Origin: Verrucomicrobiota bacterium
Lineage (GTDB): Bacteria; Verrucomicrobiota; Verrucomicrobiia; Opitutales; Opitutaceae
Direction: 5' to 3'
DNA: 27,369 nt
NCBI GenBank assembly: GCA_023457715.1
Contig: JAEWKR010000029.1
Span: 1 to 27,369 of the forward strand
How positions within the stretch are numbered: the stretch's first letter is position 1; the number at the start of each line of letters is the position of its first letter. A model generated the notes under the pieces. The model did no database searches. It had not been told where the DNA came from and saw nothing but the letters and a program-made list of their open reading frames with translations. Shown one piece after another: positions 8,801-16,360 of the stretch. Position numbers and translations under genes: made by a program.

Positions 8801-9957
8801 GAGCCCCCCTGCGACGCGGCGTCATGGGTCACGGTGCCCAGCACGGTGATGGTCGCCCCGGGGTCGGAGTTCGAGCTCGCGTTGATGTCGCCGGTGACGG
8901 TCGTGCTGCCGCCGATGGTCAGCGTGTAGTTTCCGTTCACATACACATTGCTGCCCGTGGCCTGGGTGATGGTGCGGCCTTCGATGGCGCCGTTCTGCTC
9001 CCAATAAAGCGTCGAGTAGTCGCCCAGGCTGGCGCTGGTGCCGGTGAAGGTGGCGTTGCCGGTCAGGTGCACGGCGGCGGACGCGGGCAGGGCGAGATTG
9101 TCGTTCAGCACGACGCCTTCGAGCACGCCGCCGCTGGAGGTGAAGGTGAGCGCGCCGGGACCGACGATGCCCCCGCGAAGGGTGCCGCCGAGCAGTTCGT
9201 AGCGGCCGCCGGAGGGCGCATTCAAGGTGGCCGACGTGTTGTCGAGGGTGCCGGACAGAAGCGCGCGCCCGCCGTCCACCAGGTCGACGAGCCCGAGATG
9301 GGCGGTGGTGAGGGTGTTCTCGATCCTGAGCTTGCCCGCGGTACCGGTGGCGCGCAGGGTGCCGGCGTTCTGCAGCTGCGTCGACCCGCTGATGCGGATC
9401 TCGGCCCCATCCGCATGGATCAGGCCGGTGGCGAGATTGGCGACCGTGCTGTCGCTAAAGTAGAGCGTGCCGCTGGTGTTGCGGATCGTGCCGCCGTTAT
9501 TGACGGTCAGGTTGTAGAGGTAGCGGGTCAGATCCTCGGTGCTGTAGAGCAGTTCGACCCCCGGGCTGAGGTTGAGGATCGTGTTGCCGACGCCGTGACC
9601 GTAAATGCCGCTCGTGCGCCGCATCTCGACCTTCCCGGCGGTCCAGCTGGAGATGCTCGACCCAAGGCGCAGGGTGTAGCCGGCGTGGAGGAAATCGAAC
9701 AGGGCGGTGGCGCCGTTCTCGATATCGAGTCCCTTGACGCTGGCATCGGCGGCACCGTTTGCGGTGACGATGACCGCCTTCTTGAGCATGGCCTGCGCGG
9801 AGTTTCCGGGGGCGATGCCGCCGCTCCAGTTGGCCCCCGTGTTCCAGCTGCCGTTGCTGTTTGGCTGCCATTCGACGGCGGTTTGGCCGAACGCGGATGC
9901 GACGGCGGCAAGCGCAACCGCGAGGGCGCGCCAAAACGTGGTGGGATGTGGGACCAT
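5851..9957 (-). CDS. Large secreted repeat protein with PEP-CTERM sorting signal
   Basis: A 1368-residue surface or exopolysaccharide-associated protein. The N-terminus (WRALAVALAAVASAFGQ) is a classical signal peptide with likely cleavage near residue 24. The body is rich in G, N, T, S and L with many short repeats of the type NTGTLN/GGTINIA, typical of a right-handed beta-helix. Four long units, anchored on (Y/F)EL(Y/L)xGT, start about every 243-245 residues. The C-terminus is VPEPSTYALMAGGLLFVAAA followed by seven basic residues and Q, a textbook PEP-CTERM tail recognised by an exosortase. A segment before it (GYFAGLPHSGDTV, FTFSINYQPSFVSLTY) resembles the end of autotransporter-like passenger proteins, but no outer-membrane barrel is present. 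The start ATG at 9957 fits the signal peptide. No exosortase gene is in the window. The ligand or role is unknown. Confidence 0.9.
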   Translation of the reverse strand: MVPHPTTFWRALAVALAAVASAFGQTAVEWQPNSNGSWNTGANWSGGIAPGNSAQAMLKKAVIVTANGAADASVKGLDIENGATALFDFLHAGYTLRLGSSISSWTAGKVEMRRTSGIYGHGVGNTILNLSPGVELLYSTEDLTRYLYNLTVNNGGTIRNTSGTLYFSDSTVANLATGLIHADGAEIRISGSTQLQNAGTLRATGTAGKLRIENTLTTAHLGLVDLVDGGRALLSGTLDNTSATLNAPSGGRYELLGGTLRGGIVGPGALTFTSSGGVLEGVVLNDNLALPASAAVHLTGNATFTGTSASLGDYSTLYWEQNGAIEGRTITQATGSNVYVNGNYTLTIGGSTTVTGDINASSNSDPGATITVLGTVTHDAASQGGSISASRLNLQGNITVAATHGSLTLGQTWGDILAHNTGILNVNAAGATLFLDGEFNNTGGTINALEGNLVFRGNNLTSNLTGGTINLAADTHAYLQGVIDNTDATLTAPTGGPFELYGGTLQGGSIAAGALAFTSSGGYLDGAVQLGDLTLAPHTHVRFKGNASFAGANATLGSNATLILEQDTAFEGKAFAFGASSSLQLSGADRTLTFGSASTGTGTIYIIGYNSGQVITLDGALNHTSASTGFISAPTLLNRGAITNTSAAGVLSIGGGSGAITRNTGSISVNGPGATIYLEDGFDTTGGALTATQGSLIFRGSNTTAHLNGGIIDIASGGRVLLNGTLDNTATTLLAPASGRYELYGGTIENGTISAGALSYTTSDGRLRGVTLEDDLVLPSSAGVRLEDGTNFTGNLTLGSASWLTWRQSATLADKTLAFGGNSGIYLSGADSTLVLASTVAGSGDLQIYADGSLGTAVDNAGTLTHTSGTGYLSARLFRNSGTIQVTGAGSTLTLGETASGYATYNTGSITVNGPDATLYFDGAFDNTDGSLNATQGRLIFRYDHATTQLNSGTINIGAAGRVLLQGTLDNTGQTLNAPATGMYELYSGTIENGQIAPGALGYTSSGGTLQNVTLLGNVALPASSWVTWTGGTALGTAGARLGLGDHSWLYWQQNGTIDQATVDFGPNSSLYFLGTDREFTLGAAGVITGDVTIQASGYDGARFTNLGSITHTGGSGSLTVETVVNSGTINVTGGNLYLGYSGGEATFLNAASGVIRLAGGNATVNIPAANPLVNEGAIHLQSGTLYTLDRLTNSGGGWIGGSGVIHGDLNLAGGTLSPGNAGVGNLRLTSGQLTVSGAATFAVDIDHGVSDQLIFQSPGGIVDLGSGLITLSLNLLSAPAVDATFTLVSVASSSYGMTGYFAGLPHSGDTVTALLGGDAFTFSINYQPSFVSLTYQAVVVPEPSTYALMAGGLLFVAAAYRRRRRRQ
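6990..9201 (-). repeat. Four long tandem protein repeats (243-245 residues each)
   Basis: Equivalent tyrosine/phenylalanine codons of the (Y/F)EL(Y/L)xGT anchor lie at 9199-9201, 8464-8466, 7735-7737 and 7006-7008, giving spacings of 735, 729 and 729 bases. After each anchor comes a conserved frame such as GALxxTSSGGxLxGVxLxxxLxLP. The units are clearly diverged in sequence, so the duplications are not recent. The two downstream units share GGTIENG/SGTIENG and look closest to each other. Confidence 0.85.
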
Positions 9958-10080
9958 GTGCAGCTAACTGGCGATGGCGGTTCTGTCGTTCCTGGGCAGT
10001 CAAGACCAGCGTAATCGCCCGGCGGGGGCCATCTGGCCCAGACAGTTCGGGCACCACCCACCGCGGGGCGGCGGGACGGG
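9958..10080. other. Gap between HD gene and PEP-CTERM gene
   Basis: This should hold the leader and any promoter of the PEP-CTERM protein gene. On the minus strand a TTGACT hexamer lies at about 10001-10006 but no good -10 box follows at the normal spacing, and no Shine-Dalgarno sequence precedes the start. No word array was seen. Confidence 0.3.
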
Positions 10081-10695
10081 CTAGGGCTTGGGGGCCAGAT
10101 ACCCCGCCTGCACCGCTTTTTCGAGCATGGCGGAGGCATAGGTCCAGAGCGGCCGGCAGCCCTGCGCGATGTGCTGGTTGCGCGCCGTGACCCGATCGTG
10201 GGTGATGCCGTGCTTCTTCCAGCCGCCGCCTTCGCAGCGCACGTTCTGCAACATCGGCTGGAAGCGGTCGAGGGCGGTGGCGAACCGCGCCTCGGGCGTG
10301 GCCTTTTCCTCGAACTCATCCCACAGGGCGCGGAATTCGCGCGCCTGGTCGGCCGGCAGCAGCCCAAAAATCCGTTCCGCGGCGATCGCCTCCCGCTCGT
10401 GCTGGTTCGCCATTGCGGCCACGTCATACGCGAACGTGTCGCCGGCATCGATTTCCACCAGATCATGCACGATCAGCATTTTCAGCACGCGCAGGACGTC
10501 GATGGGCTCGTTGCTGTGCTCCGCGAGCACGATCACACAGAGGCACAGGTGCCAGGAGTGCTCGGCGTCGTTTTCCGCGCGACGGCTTTGGGTCACGAGC
10601 GACTGCCGGAAGATGTCCTTCAGCTTGTCGCACTCGGCGATGAACTCGATCTGCTGGGCCAGCCGCTGCGCCGCGGCATCAAGGGCGGTATCCAC
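10081..10695 (-). CDS. HD-domain phosphohydrolase (YfbR/HDDC2-like)
   Basis: A 204-residue metal-dependent phosphohydrolase of the HD superfamily. The metal ligands of the H-HD-D signature are visible: H46 in ENDAEHSWH, H77-D78 in LIVHDLVEIDAGD and a likely D143 in ALDRFQP. The opening AECDKLKDIFRQS and the RRAENDAEHSWH motif resemble the YfbR/HDDC2 group, whose studied members are 5'-deoxynucleotidases acting on nucleoside monophosphates. The substrate here is therefore a guess based on family. The start is GTG at 10695; no Shine-Dalgarno sequence was found. It lies upstream of the PEP-CTERM gene on the same strand with a gap of 123 bases, and is divergent from the prolyl oligopeptidase gene. 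Confidence 0.85.
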   Translation of the reverse strand: MDTALDAAAQRLAQQIEFIAECDKLKDIFRQSLVTQSRRAENDAEHSWHLCLCVIVLAEHSNEPIDVLRVLKMLIVHDLVEIDAGDTFAYDVAAMANQHEREAIAAERIFGLLPADQAREFRALWDEFEEKATPEARFATALDRFQPMLQNVRCEGGGWKKHGITHDRVTARNQHIAQGCRPLWTYASAMLEKAVQAGYLAPKP

Positions 10696-10729
10696 CCGAC
10701 GATTGAAATGTGCGCGCCAGCCTCAGGCC

Positions 10730-10866
10730 AATCTTTCTCTTTCTCTTAATCTTTCTCTTTCTCCTGCCTTGAGCCTGCTCGTGCTCGACCGGTTCGATCA
10801 CGATCACGATTACGAACCACCATTTCGGAGAAAGAGAAAGATAAAGATTAAGAGAAAGACCAAAGG
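10730..10866. repeat. Facing word array, TCTTTC type (copy 2)
   Basis: A pyrimidine array at about 10730-10764 faces a purine array at about 10825-10866, with a 60-base loop. The left arm shares a 32-base string with copy 1 (2965-2997 region), and the right arm shares the ending GATTAAGAGAAAGACCAAAG followed by G. Both copies lie in divergent gaps with the purine arm nearest the plus-strand gene. The loop also holds a small palindromic iteration, CGATCACGATCACGATTACG. Confidence 0.85.
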
Positions 10867-10964
10867 GCAGCCGAGCGCTGGTGTTCACTCGGGCATTTTG
10901 GCTCGCCGGCTACGCACGTGTCCCGGCGCTTGATTTCGCGGAGGTCCTTCATGAGCTTTGTCAT

Positions 10965-13124
10965 ATGCGTACCCTCGCGCTTTTCATGACGCTGTTTGCC
11001 GCCTCCTCCTTCGCCCAACCTGCCTGGAATTATCCGCCGGCCCCCCGGGGCGAGACGGTGGAGGATTACCATGGCGCGAAAGTGGCGGACCCGTATCGCT
11101 GGCTGGAAGACCTGGATTCGAAGGAAACCACCGGGTGGGTCGGGGAGCAGAACCGGCTGACGTTCGGCTTCCTGGAGAAGCTGAGCCAGCGGCAGGGGTT
11201 CAAGGAGCGGCTGCAGACCCTCTGGAACTATCCGCGCATCGGCGTACCGTTCAAGGAAGGGACGCGCTACTTCTTCTCCAAGAATTCGGGACTCCAGAAC
11301 CAGGCGGTGTTTTACGTCCAGGACACGCTCCAGGCCGAGCCGCGGGCGCTCGTGGACCCCAACACGCTTGCGGCCGATGGCACCGTGGCGTTGACCGACA
11401 CGCGGGTGTCGGACGATGGGCGCTGGCTCGCCTACAGCACGGCGGCGGCGGGGTCGGACTGGAACGAGATCCGGGTCCGATCGGTGGATACCGGCAAGGA
11501 CGAGGCCGACCTGATCCAATGGGTGAAGTTTGCGACGCCCTCCTGGACGAAGGACAACGCCGGTTTCTTCTATTCGCGGTACCCGGCGGCCACCGTCGAT
11601 CAGGGCACCGGCAAGACGTTCAGCGCGCTGGAGCACCAGCGGATCTATTATCACAAGCTCGGGACGCCGCAGTCCGCCGACGTGCTGGTGTATGAGCGCG
11701 CCGACGAGCCGAAGTGGTTCGTCCGCGGCAGCGTCACGCAGGACGGCCGGTTTCTGGCCATCTCGGTGTCGCGCGGCGCGGCGCCGGAAAACCTGCTCAG
11801 CGTCATCGACCTGGGCGACCCGCGGGCGCCGACGATCAAGGGCAAGGTGACGGACCTCGTGCAGACCTGGGACGGTGAATACGACGTCATCGGCAGCCGG
11901 GGTGACGTGCTCTTCGTCCTGACCAATTTCGAGGCGCCGCGGCGTCGCGTGATCGCCATCGACACCGGCAGTCCCGGGCGGACCAGCTGGAAGACCCTGA
12001 TTCCGGAAACCGAGGATACGATCGACACGGTGCTGCTCGCCGGGGGCCGCTTCGTGGTGAAGACCCTGCGGGATGCCAGCAGCCGGCTGGCGGTGCACAG
12101 CCTTGACGGCAAGTTGACCGGCGAGATTCCGCTGCCCGGGATCGGGACGGTGGGGTCGATCAGCGGTCGCGACGAGGACACGGAGATGTTCTACAACTTT
12201 GTCTCGTTCACGACCCCTGCCAGCAACCTCCGCCACGACCTCGCGACGAACACCGGCGCGGTTTATCAGGCGCCCACGGTCGCGTTCAATCCCGCGGACT
12301 ACGAGACGCGCCAGGTGTTCTACACGTCGAAGGACGGCACCCGCGTGCCGATGTTCATCTCGCACCGGAAGGGGCTGAGGCTGGATGGCAGCAACCCGAC
12401 GCTCTTGTATGGTTACGGCGGCTTCGACATCTCCCTGACCCCGGCTTTCTCGGTGGCGAACCTGGTCTGGATGGAGGCCGGCGGCGTGTATGCGTCGGCG
12501 AATCTCCGCGGCGGCGGCGAATACGGCAAGGAGTGGCACGAAGCGGGCACGAAGGAGCGCAAGCAGAACGTCTTCGACGACTTCATCGCGGCGGCGGAGT
12601 GGCTCTTCGCGAACAAGTACACCCAGCCGGCGAAGCTGGTGCTGAGCGGCGGCTCAAACGGCGGGCTCCTCGTGGGCGCGGTGGTGAACCAGCGGCCGGA
12701 CCTTTGCCGGGTGGCTTTTCCCGCGGTGGGCGTGATGGATATGCTCCGGTTCCACAAGTTCACGGTGGGTTATGCCTGGACGACGGACTACGGCTCCAGC
12801 GACGACGCGGCCGGCTTCAAGTACCTCTCGGCGTATTCGCCGATCCATAACGTCAGGGCGGGCGCGAAGTACCCCGCGATTCTCGTCACCACGGCCGATC
12901 ATGACGACCGCGTCCATCCGGCTCATTCGTTCAAGTACGCCGCCGCGGTGCAGCACGCGATCGCGGGCACGCCCGGATCGGGTCCGGCGATGATCCGCAT
13001 CGAGACCAAGGCGGGGCACGGCGCGGGCAAGCCGACCTCCAAGCTGATCGACGAAGCGGCCGACAAGCTCGCCTTCGCCGCGCACTTCCTGGAAATGCAG
13101 CCCCCCGCGAAGAAAGGGGAGTGA
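10965..13124 (+). CDS. Secreted prolyl oligopeptidase (peptidase family S9A)
   Basis: A 719-residue serine peptidase that cleaves short peptides after proline, here exported to the periplasm or outside. The start at 10965 gives a signal peptide, MRTLALFMTLFAASSFA, with likely cleavage before Q18; the longer open frame from 10881 lacks one. The N-terminal propeller-capping part opens with the family motif DPYRWLED near residues 43-50. The C-terminal alpha/beta hydrolase domain carries the nucleophile S564 in SGGSNGG, the acid in the DHDDRVH motif at 645-651 and H685 in KAGHGAGKP. Length matches the family (about 700). It is monocistronic, between a divergent HD gene and a convergent efflux operon. 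GGAGG at 10940-10944 is about 20 bases from the start, too far for a normal Shine-Dalgarno sequence. Confidence 0.95.
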   Translation: MRTLALFMTLFAASSFAQPAWNYPPAPRGETVEDYHGAKVADPYRWLEDLDSKETTGWVGEQNRLTFGFLEKLSQRQGFKERLQTLWNYPRIGVPFKEGTRYFFSKNSGLQNQAVFYVQDTLQAEPRALVDPNTLAADGTVALTDTRVSDDGRWLAYSTAAAGSDWNEIRVRSVDTGKDEADLIQWVKFATPSWTKDNAGFFYSRYPAATVDQGTGKTFSALEHQRIYYHKLGTPQSADVLVYERADEPKWFVRGSVTQDGRFLAISVSRGAAPENLLSVIDLGDPRAPTIKGKVTDLVQTWDGEYDVIGSRGDVLFVLTNFEAPRRRVIAIDTGSPGRTSWKTLIPETEDTIDTVLLAGGRFVVKTLRDASSRLAVHSLDGKLTGEIPLPGIGTVGSISGRDEDTEMFYNFVSFTTPASNLRHDLATNTGAVYQAPTVAFNPADYETRQVFYTSKDGTRVPMFISHRKGLRLDGSNPTLLYGYGGFDISLTPAFSVANLVWMEAGGVYASANLRGGGEYGKEWHEAGTKERKQNVFDDFIAAAEWLFANKYTQPAKLVLSGGSNGGLLVGAVVNQRPDLCRVAFPAVGVMDMLRFHKFTVGYAWTTDYGSSDDAAGFKYLSAYSPIHNVRAGAKYPAILVTTADHDDRVHPAHSFKYAAAVQHAIAGTPGSGPAMIRIETKAGHGAGKPTSKLIDEAADKLAFAAHFLEMQPPAKKGE

Positions 13125-13265
13125 TCGGGAAGGTGAAAGTGAAAGTGAAAGTGAGAGTGAAAGTGGGCGGCCTCGCCGCCACGTAACAACAAAGCCCGCC
13201 GTCCGGCGGCCTTTGTCGTTAGTCCACTTTCACTTTCATTTTCACTTTCACTCCGCTGCGATCAC
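13121..13265. repeat. Facing word array, GTGAAA type, joining two stop codons
   Basis: A GTGAAA array (about 13133-13166) faces its reverse complement (about 13222-13252). The arms begin with GTGATCG at 13121-13127 and end with CGATCAC at 13259-13265, so the symmetry reaches into the TGA stop codons of both convergent genes. The element spans the entire gap. Confidence 0.85.
13185..13220. terminator. Hairpin between convergent genes, probable bidirectional terminator
   Basis: A 17-base stem with two mismatches and a two-base loop: AACAACAAAGCCCGCCG pairs with CGGCGGCCTTTGTCGTT. A GC-rich core flanked by A-rich and T-rich sides fits a Rho-independent terminator usable from both directions. 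It sits in the loop of the larger GTGAAA array. Confidence 0.7.
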
Positions 13266-16200
13266 TTCCCCGCTCCCACGGGCTGCGGCGATTCGGCGAA
13301 CTGCGGCACGGGCTTGGGCGTGAAGTACTTGGTCAGGCGCTCCATGTAGATGTAGAACACGGGCGTGATGTAGAGCGTCAGCATTTGCGACACGATCAGG
13401 CCGCCGACGACGGCGAGGCCCAGGGTGCGGCGGGATTCGGCGCCGGCGCCCCAGCCGAGCGCGATCGGCAGGGTGCCCGCGATCGCCGCGAGCGTGGTCA
13501 TCATGATCGGCCGGAACCGCACGAGCGACGCCTCAAAGATTGCGTCCTCGGCGTTGCGGCCGCGCGTGCGGCGCGCATCGAGCGCGAAGTCGATCATCAT
13601 GATCGCGTTCTTCTTCACGATGCCGATCAGCATGATCAGGCCGACGTAGCCGTAGATGTTCAGTTCCTGGCCGAAGACAAGGAGCGTGGCGAGGGCGCCG
13701 AAGGTCGCGGCGGGCAGCCCCGACAGAATGGTAATCGGGTGGATGAAGTCCTCGTACAGGATGCCGAGAACCAGGTAGATCGTAAGGACGGCCACGAGGA
13801 GCAGGATGCCCAGCCCCTGGATGGAGCTGGTGAAGGCGGCGGCGGTCCCTTGGAACACGCCGCCCACGGTGGCGGGCAGGGTTTCGCGACCGATGTCCTC
13901 GATCTTGGTCGTCACGTCGCTGAGCGAGACGCCATCGGCGAGGTTGAATGAGACGGTCACGGCCGGGACCTGGCCGAGGTGGCTGACGGTGAGGGGGCCG
14001 ACCGTGTTCCGGAGCTTGGCGACGGCGTCGAGCGGGATGAGCTTGCCCTCGCGATTTCGCAGATGGAGCAGCGAAAGCGAGCGGGCGTCGCGCTTGTACG
14101 CGTCCTGCAGTTCCAGGATGACGAAGTATTGGTTCGACGGCGTGTAGATGGTGGAGACCTGGCGGGAGCCGTAGGCGCTGTAGAGGACGTCCTCCACCTG
14201 CTGCGCGTTCAGGCCCAGGGCGGAGGCCTTGTCGCGATCGATGTCCACGATGAGCTTGGGACTGGTGACCTGGAGATCGCTGTTCACGTCGGTGAGCCCG
14301 GGGACCTGCCGCACGCGTTCGAGGAAGCCCGGCACCACCTGGTACAGCTCCTGGAGGTCCGCCCCGTAGATCGAGTATTGGTAAACCGAGGACGACATCC
14401 GGCCGCCGATGCGGATGGCGGGCGGCACCTGCGGGAACACCCGCAGGCCCGGGATCCCGGCCAGTTCCGAGCGGAGCATGGGGATGATCTTGTCGGCCGC
14501 GGGTCGTTCGCCGCGCGGCTTCAGGCGGACGAAGGCGCGGCCGGAGTTGCCGCCGCCGATCGACGCCGAGTAGCCATCGACGTAGGGGTTGCGGGAAATG
14601 ACGGCGAGGAAGGCGCGCTGGTAACGGACCATGGCGTCGAAGGACGCGTCCTGCGCGGCCTCCCAGCCGACGAAAATGCGGCCGGTGTCCTCGGTGGGAA
14701 TGAAGCCCTTGCGGATGACGGTGATCAGCACGCCGGTCAGGATCACGGTGGCGAGCGCGACGAGCATCGTCAGCCGACGATGGCGCAGGGTGGAGCGCAG
14801 CGTGCGTTCATAGAGCCCGACGCTGCGCTGGAACAGGCGCTCCATGAGCTGATAGAAGCGGCCGTGCTGCTTGTGCTCTGAAAGGGGTTTGAGGAAGCGG
14901 CTGCACAGCATCGGCGTCAGCGTCAGCGAGACGAAGCCTGAAACCAGGATGGCCGCGCTGATGGTCACGGCGAATTCGTGCAGGAGCCGGCCGAGCACGC
15001 CGCCCATGAAGAGCACGGGGATGAACACCGCGACCAGCGAGATGGTCATCGAGATGATGGTGAAGCCGATCTCGCGCGAACCGCGCAGGGAGGCCTGCAT
15101 CACCGGCTCGCCGTTTTCGATGTGCCGGATGATGTTCTCCAGCATCACGATCGCGTCGTCGACGACGAAGCCGACCGAGAGCGTCAGCGCGAGCAGCGAC
15201 AGGTTGTCGATGCTGAAGCCGAAGAAGTACATCACCGGGAACGTGCCCACCACCGCGATGGGCATCGCGATGCTCGGGATGATGGTCGCCGAAAGGGAGC
15301 GCAGGAACAGGAAGATCACGAGCACGACGAGGGCGATCGCGAGCACGAGCGTGAACTTCACGTCGGCGACCGACTCGCGGATGGCGTGCGAGCGGTCGAT
15401 CAGCACCTCGAGGTTCACCGAGGAGGGCATCTGCGCGCGGAACGACGGCAGCAGCTCCATCACGCCGTCGACGACCTTGATCGTATTGGTGCCGGGCTGG
15501 CGCTGGACGAAGAGGATGATCGACCGCTCGCCATTGTACCACCCCATCGCCTTGTCGTTCTGCACGCTGTCGACGACGTGGGCGACGTCGCCGAGCCGGA
15601 CGGGGGAGCCGTTGCGGTAGGTGACGATGACATCGCGGAAACCGCTCGCGTCATGCAGCTGGCCGGTGGCCTGCAGGGTCACGGACTTGCTGTTCCCGTC
15701 CAGCACCCCGGCCGGGAGATTGACGTTGTTGGTATTGAGGGCGGTGCGGACCTCGTCGATGCCGATGCCGCGGGAGGCGAGGGCGCGCGGGTCGAGCTGC
15801 ACGCGGACCGCGTACTTCTGGGCGCCCATCACCTGCACCTGGGCAACGCCCTCGACCATCGAGATCCGCTGGGCGAGGAGATTCTCGGCGTATTCATTGA
15901 CCTCGGACAACGGGAGGGTGGAGGAGCCGAGAGCCAGGAGGAGCACGGGGTCGTCCGCGGGGTTGCTCTTGCGGAAGGACGGGGGGCTCGGCATGTCCTG
16001 CGGGAGCCGGCGCTGCACGGCGGAGATGGCGGACTGCACGTCCTGGGCGGCGCCGTCGATGCTGCGATCGAGGTCGAACTGCAGGGTGATCTGGGTCGAG
16101 CCGAGGCTGCTCGTCGAGGTCATCGACTCGATGCCGGCGATGGTCGACAGCTGCTGTTCCAGCGGCGTGGCCACCGACGAAGCCATGGTCTCCGGGCTGG

Positions 16201-16360
16201 CGCCAGGCAGGTTGGCGCTGATCTGGATGGTGGGAAAGTCGACGTTGGGCAGGTCGCTGACCGGCAACGAGCGATACGCCATGACGCCGAAGATGGTGAT
16301 GGCGGCCGTCACCAGCGTCGTCATGACGGGACGGCGGATGAACAGTTCGGGGATGTTCAT
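13262..16360 (-). CDS. RND multidrug efflux pump, MdtB/MdtC-like
   Basis: A 1032-residue inner-membrane, proton-driven resistance-nodulation-division pump of the HAE-1 family. It has the N-terminal MNIPELFIRRPVMTTLV segment, the two large periplasmic domains, and about 12 membrane spans. The paired acidic residues needed for proton relay are D401 and D402 in GFVVDDAIVMLEN (D407/D408 in AcrB). Motifs such as SLPVSDLPNVDFPTI, MPSPPSFRKSNPADDP and NNVNLPAGVLDG resemble the MdtB/MdtC/MuxB branch more than AcrB. The start overlaps the adaptor stop codon as ATGA, with AAGGA six bases upstream inside the adaptor gene, so translation is coupled. No TolC-like gene is adjacent, so the outer channel must come from elsewhere. 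Substrates are unknown. Confidence 0.95.
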   Translation of the reverse strand: MNIPELFIRRPVMTTLVTAAITIFGVMAYRSLPVSDLPNVDFPTIQISANLPGASPETMASSVATPLEQQLSTIAGIESMTSTSSLGSTQITLQFDLDRSIDGAAQDVQSAISAVQRRLPQDMPSPPSFRKSNPADDPVLLLALGSSTLPLSEVNEYAENLLAQRISMVEGVAQVQVMGAQKYAVRVQLDPRALASRGIGIDEVRTALNTNNVNLPAGVLDGNSKSVTLQATGQLHDASGFRDVIVTYRNGSPVRLGDVAHVVDSVQNDKAMGWYNGERSIILFVQRQPGTNTIKVVDGVMELLPSFRAQMPSSVNLEVLIDRSHAIRESVADVKFTLVLAIALVVLVIFLFLRSLSATIIPSIAMPIAVVGTFPVMYFFGFSIDNLSLLALTLSVGFVVDDAIVMLENIIRHIENGEPVMQASLRGSREIGFTIISMTISLVAVFIPVLFMGGVLGRLLHEFAVTISAAILVSGFVSLTLTPMLCSRFLKPLSEHKQHGRFYQLMERLFQRSVGLYERTLRSTLRHRRLTMLVALATVILTGVLITVIRKGFIPTEDTGRIFVGWEAAQDASFDAMVRYQRAFLAVISRNPYVDGYSASIGGGNSGRAFVRLKPRGERPAADKIIPMLRSELAGIPGLRVFPQVPPAIRIGGRMSSSVYQYSIYGADLQELYQVVPGFLERVRQVPGLTDVNSDLQVTSPKLIVDIDRDKASALGLNAQQVEDVLYSAYGSRQVSTIYTPSNQYFVILELQDAYKRDARSLSLLHLRNREGKLIPLDAVAKLRNTVGPLTVSHLGQVPAVTVSFNLADGVSLSDVTTKIEDIGRETLPATVGGVFQGTAAAFTSSIQGLGILLLVAVLTIYLVLGILYEDFIHPITILSGLPAATFGALATLLVFGQELNIYGYVGLIMLIGIVKKNAIMMIDFALDARRTRGRNAEDAIFEASLVRFRPIMMTTLAAIAGTLPIALGWGAGAESRRTLGLAVVGGLIVSQMLTLYITPVFYIYMERLTKYFTPKPVPQFAESPQPVGAGK

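Noticed and set aside
6214..10014. A 1266-codon open frame on the plus strand opposite the PEP-CTERM gene
   Set aside because: It mirrors the high-GC codon pattern of the minus-strand gene. The product is low-complexity in G, A, V, R, D and E with no domain, while the minus strand has a signal peptide, repeats and a PEP-CTERM tail.
10848..12539. A 563-codon open frame antisense to the prolyl oligopeptidase
   Set aside because: Shadow of a GC-rich gene, no recognisable domain or signal.
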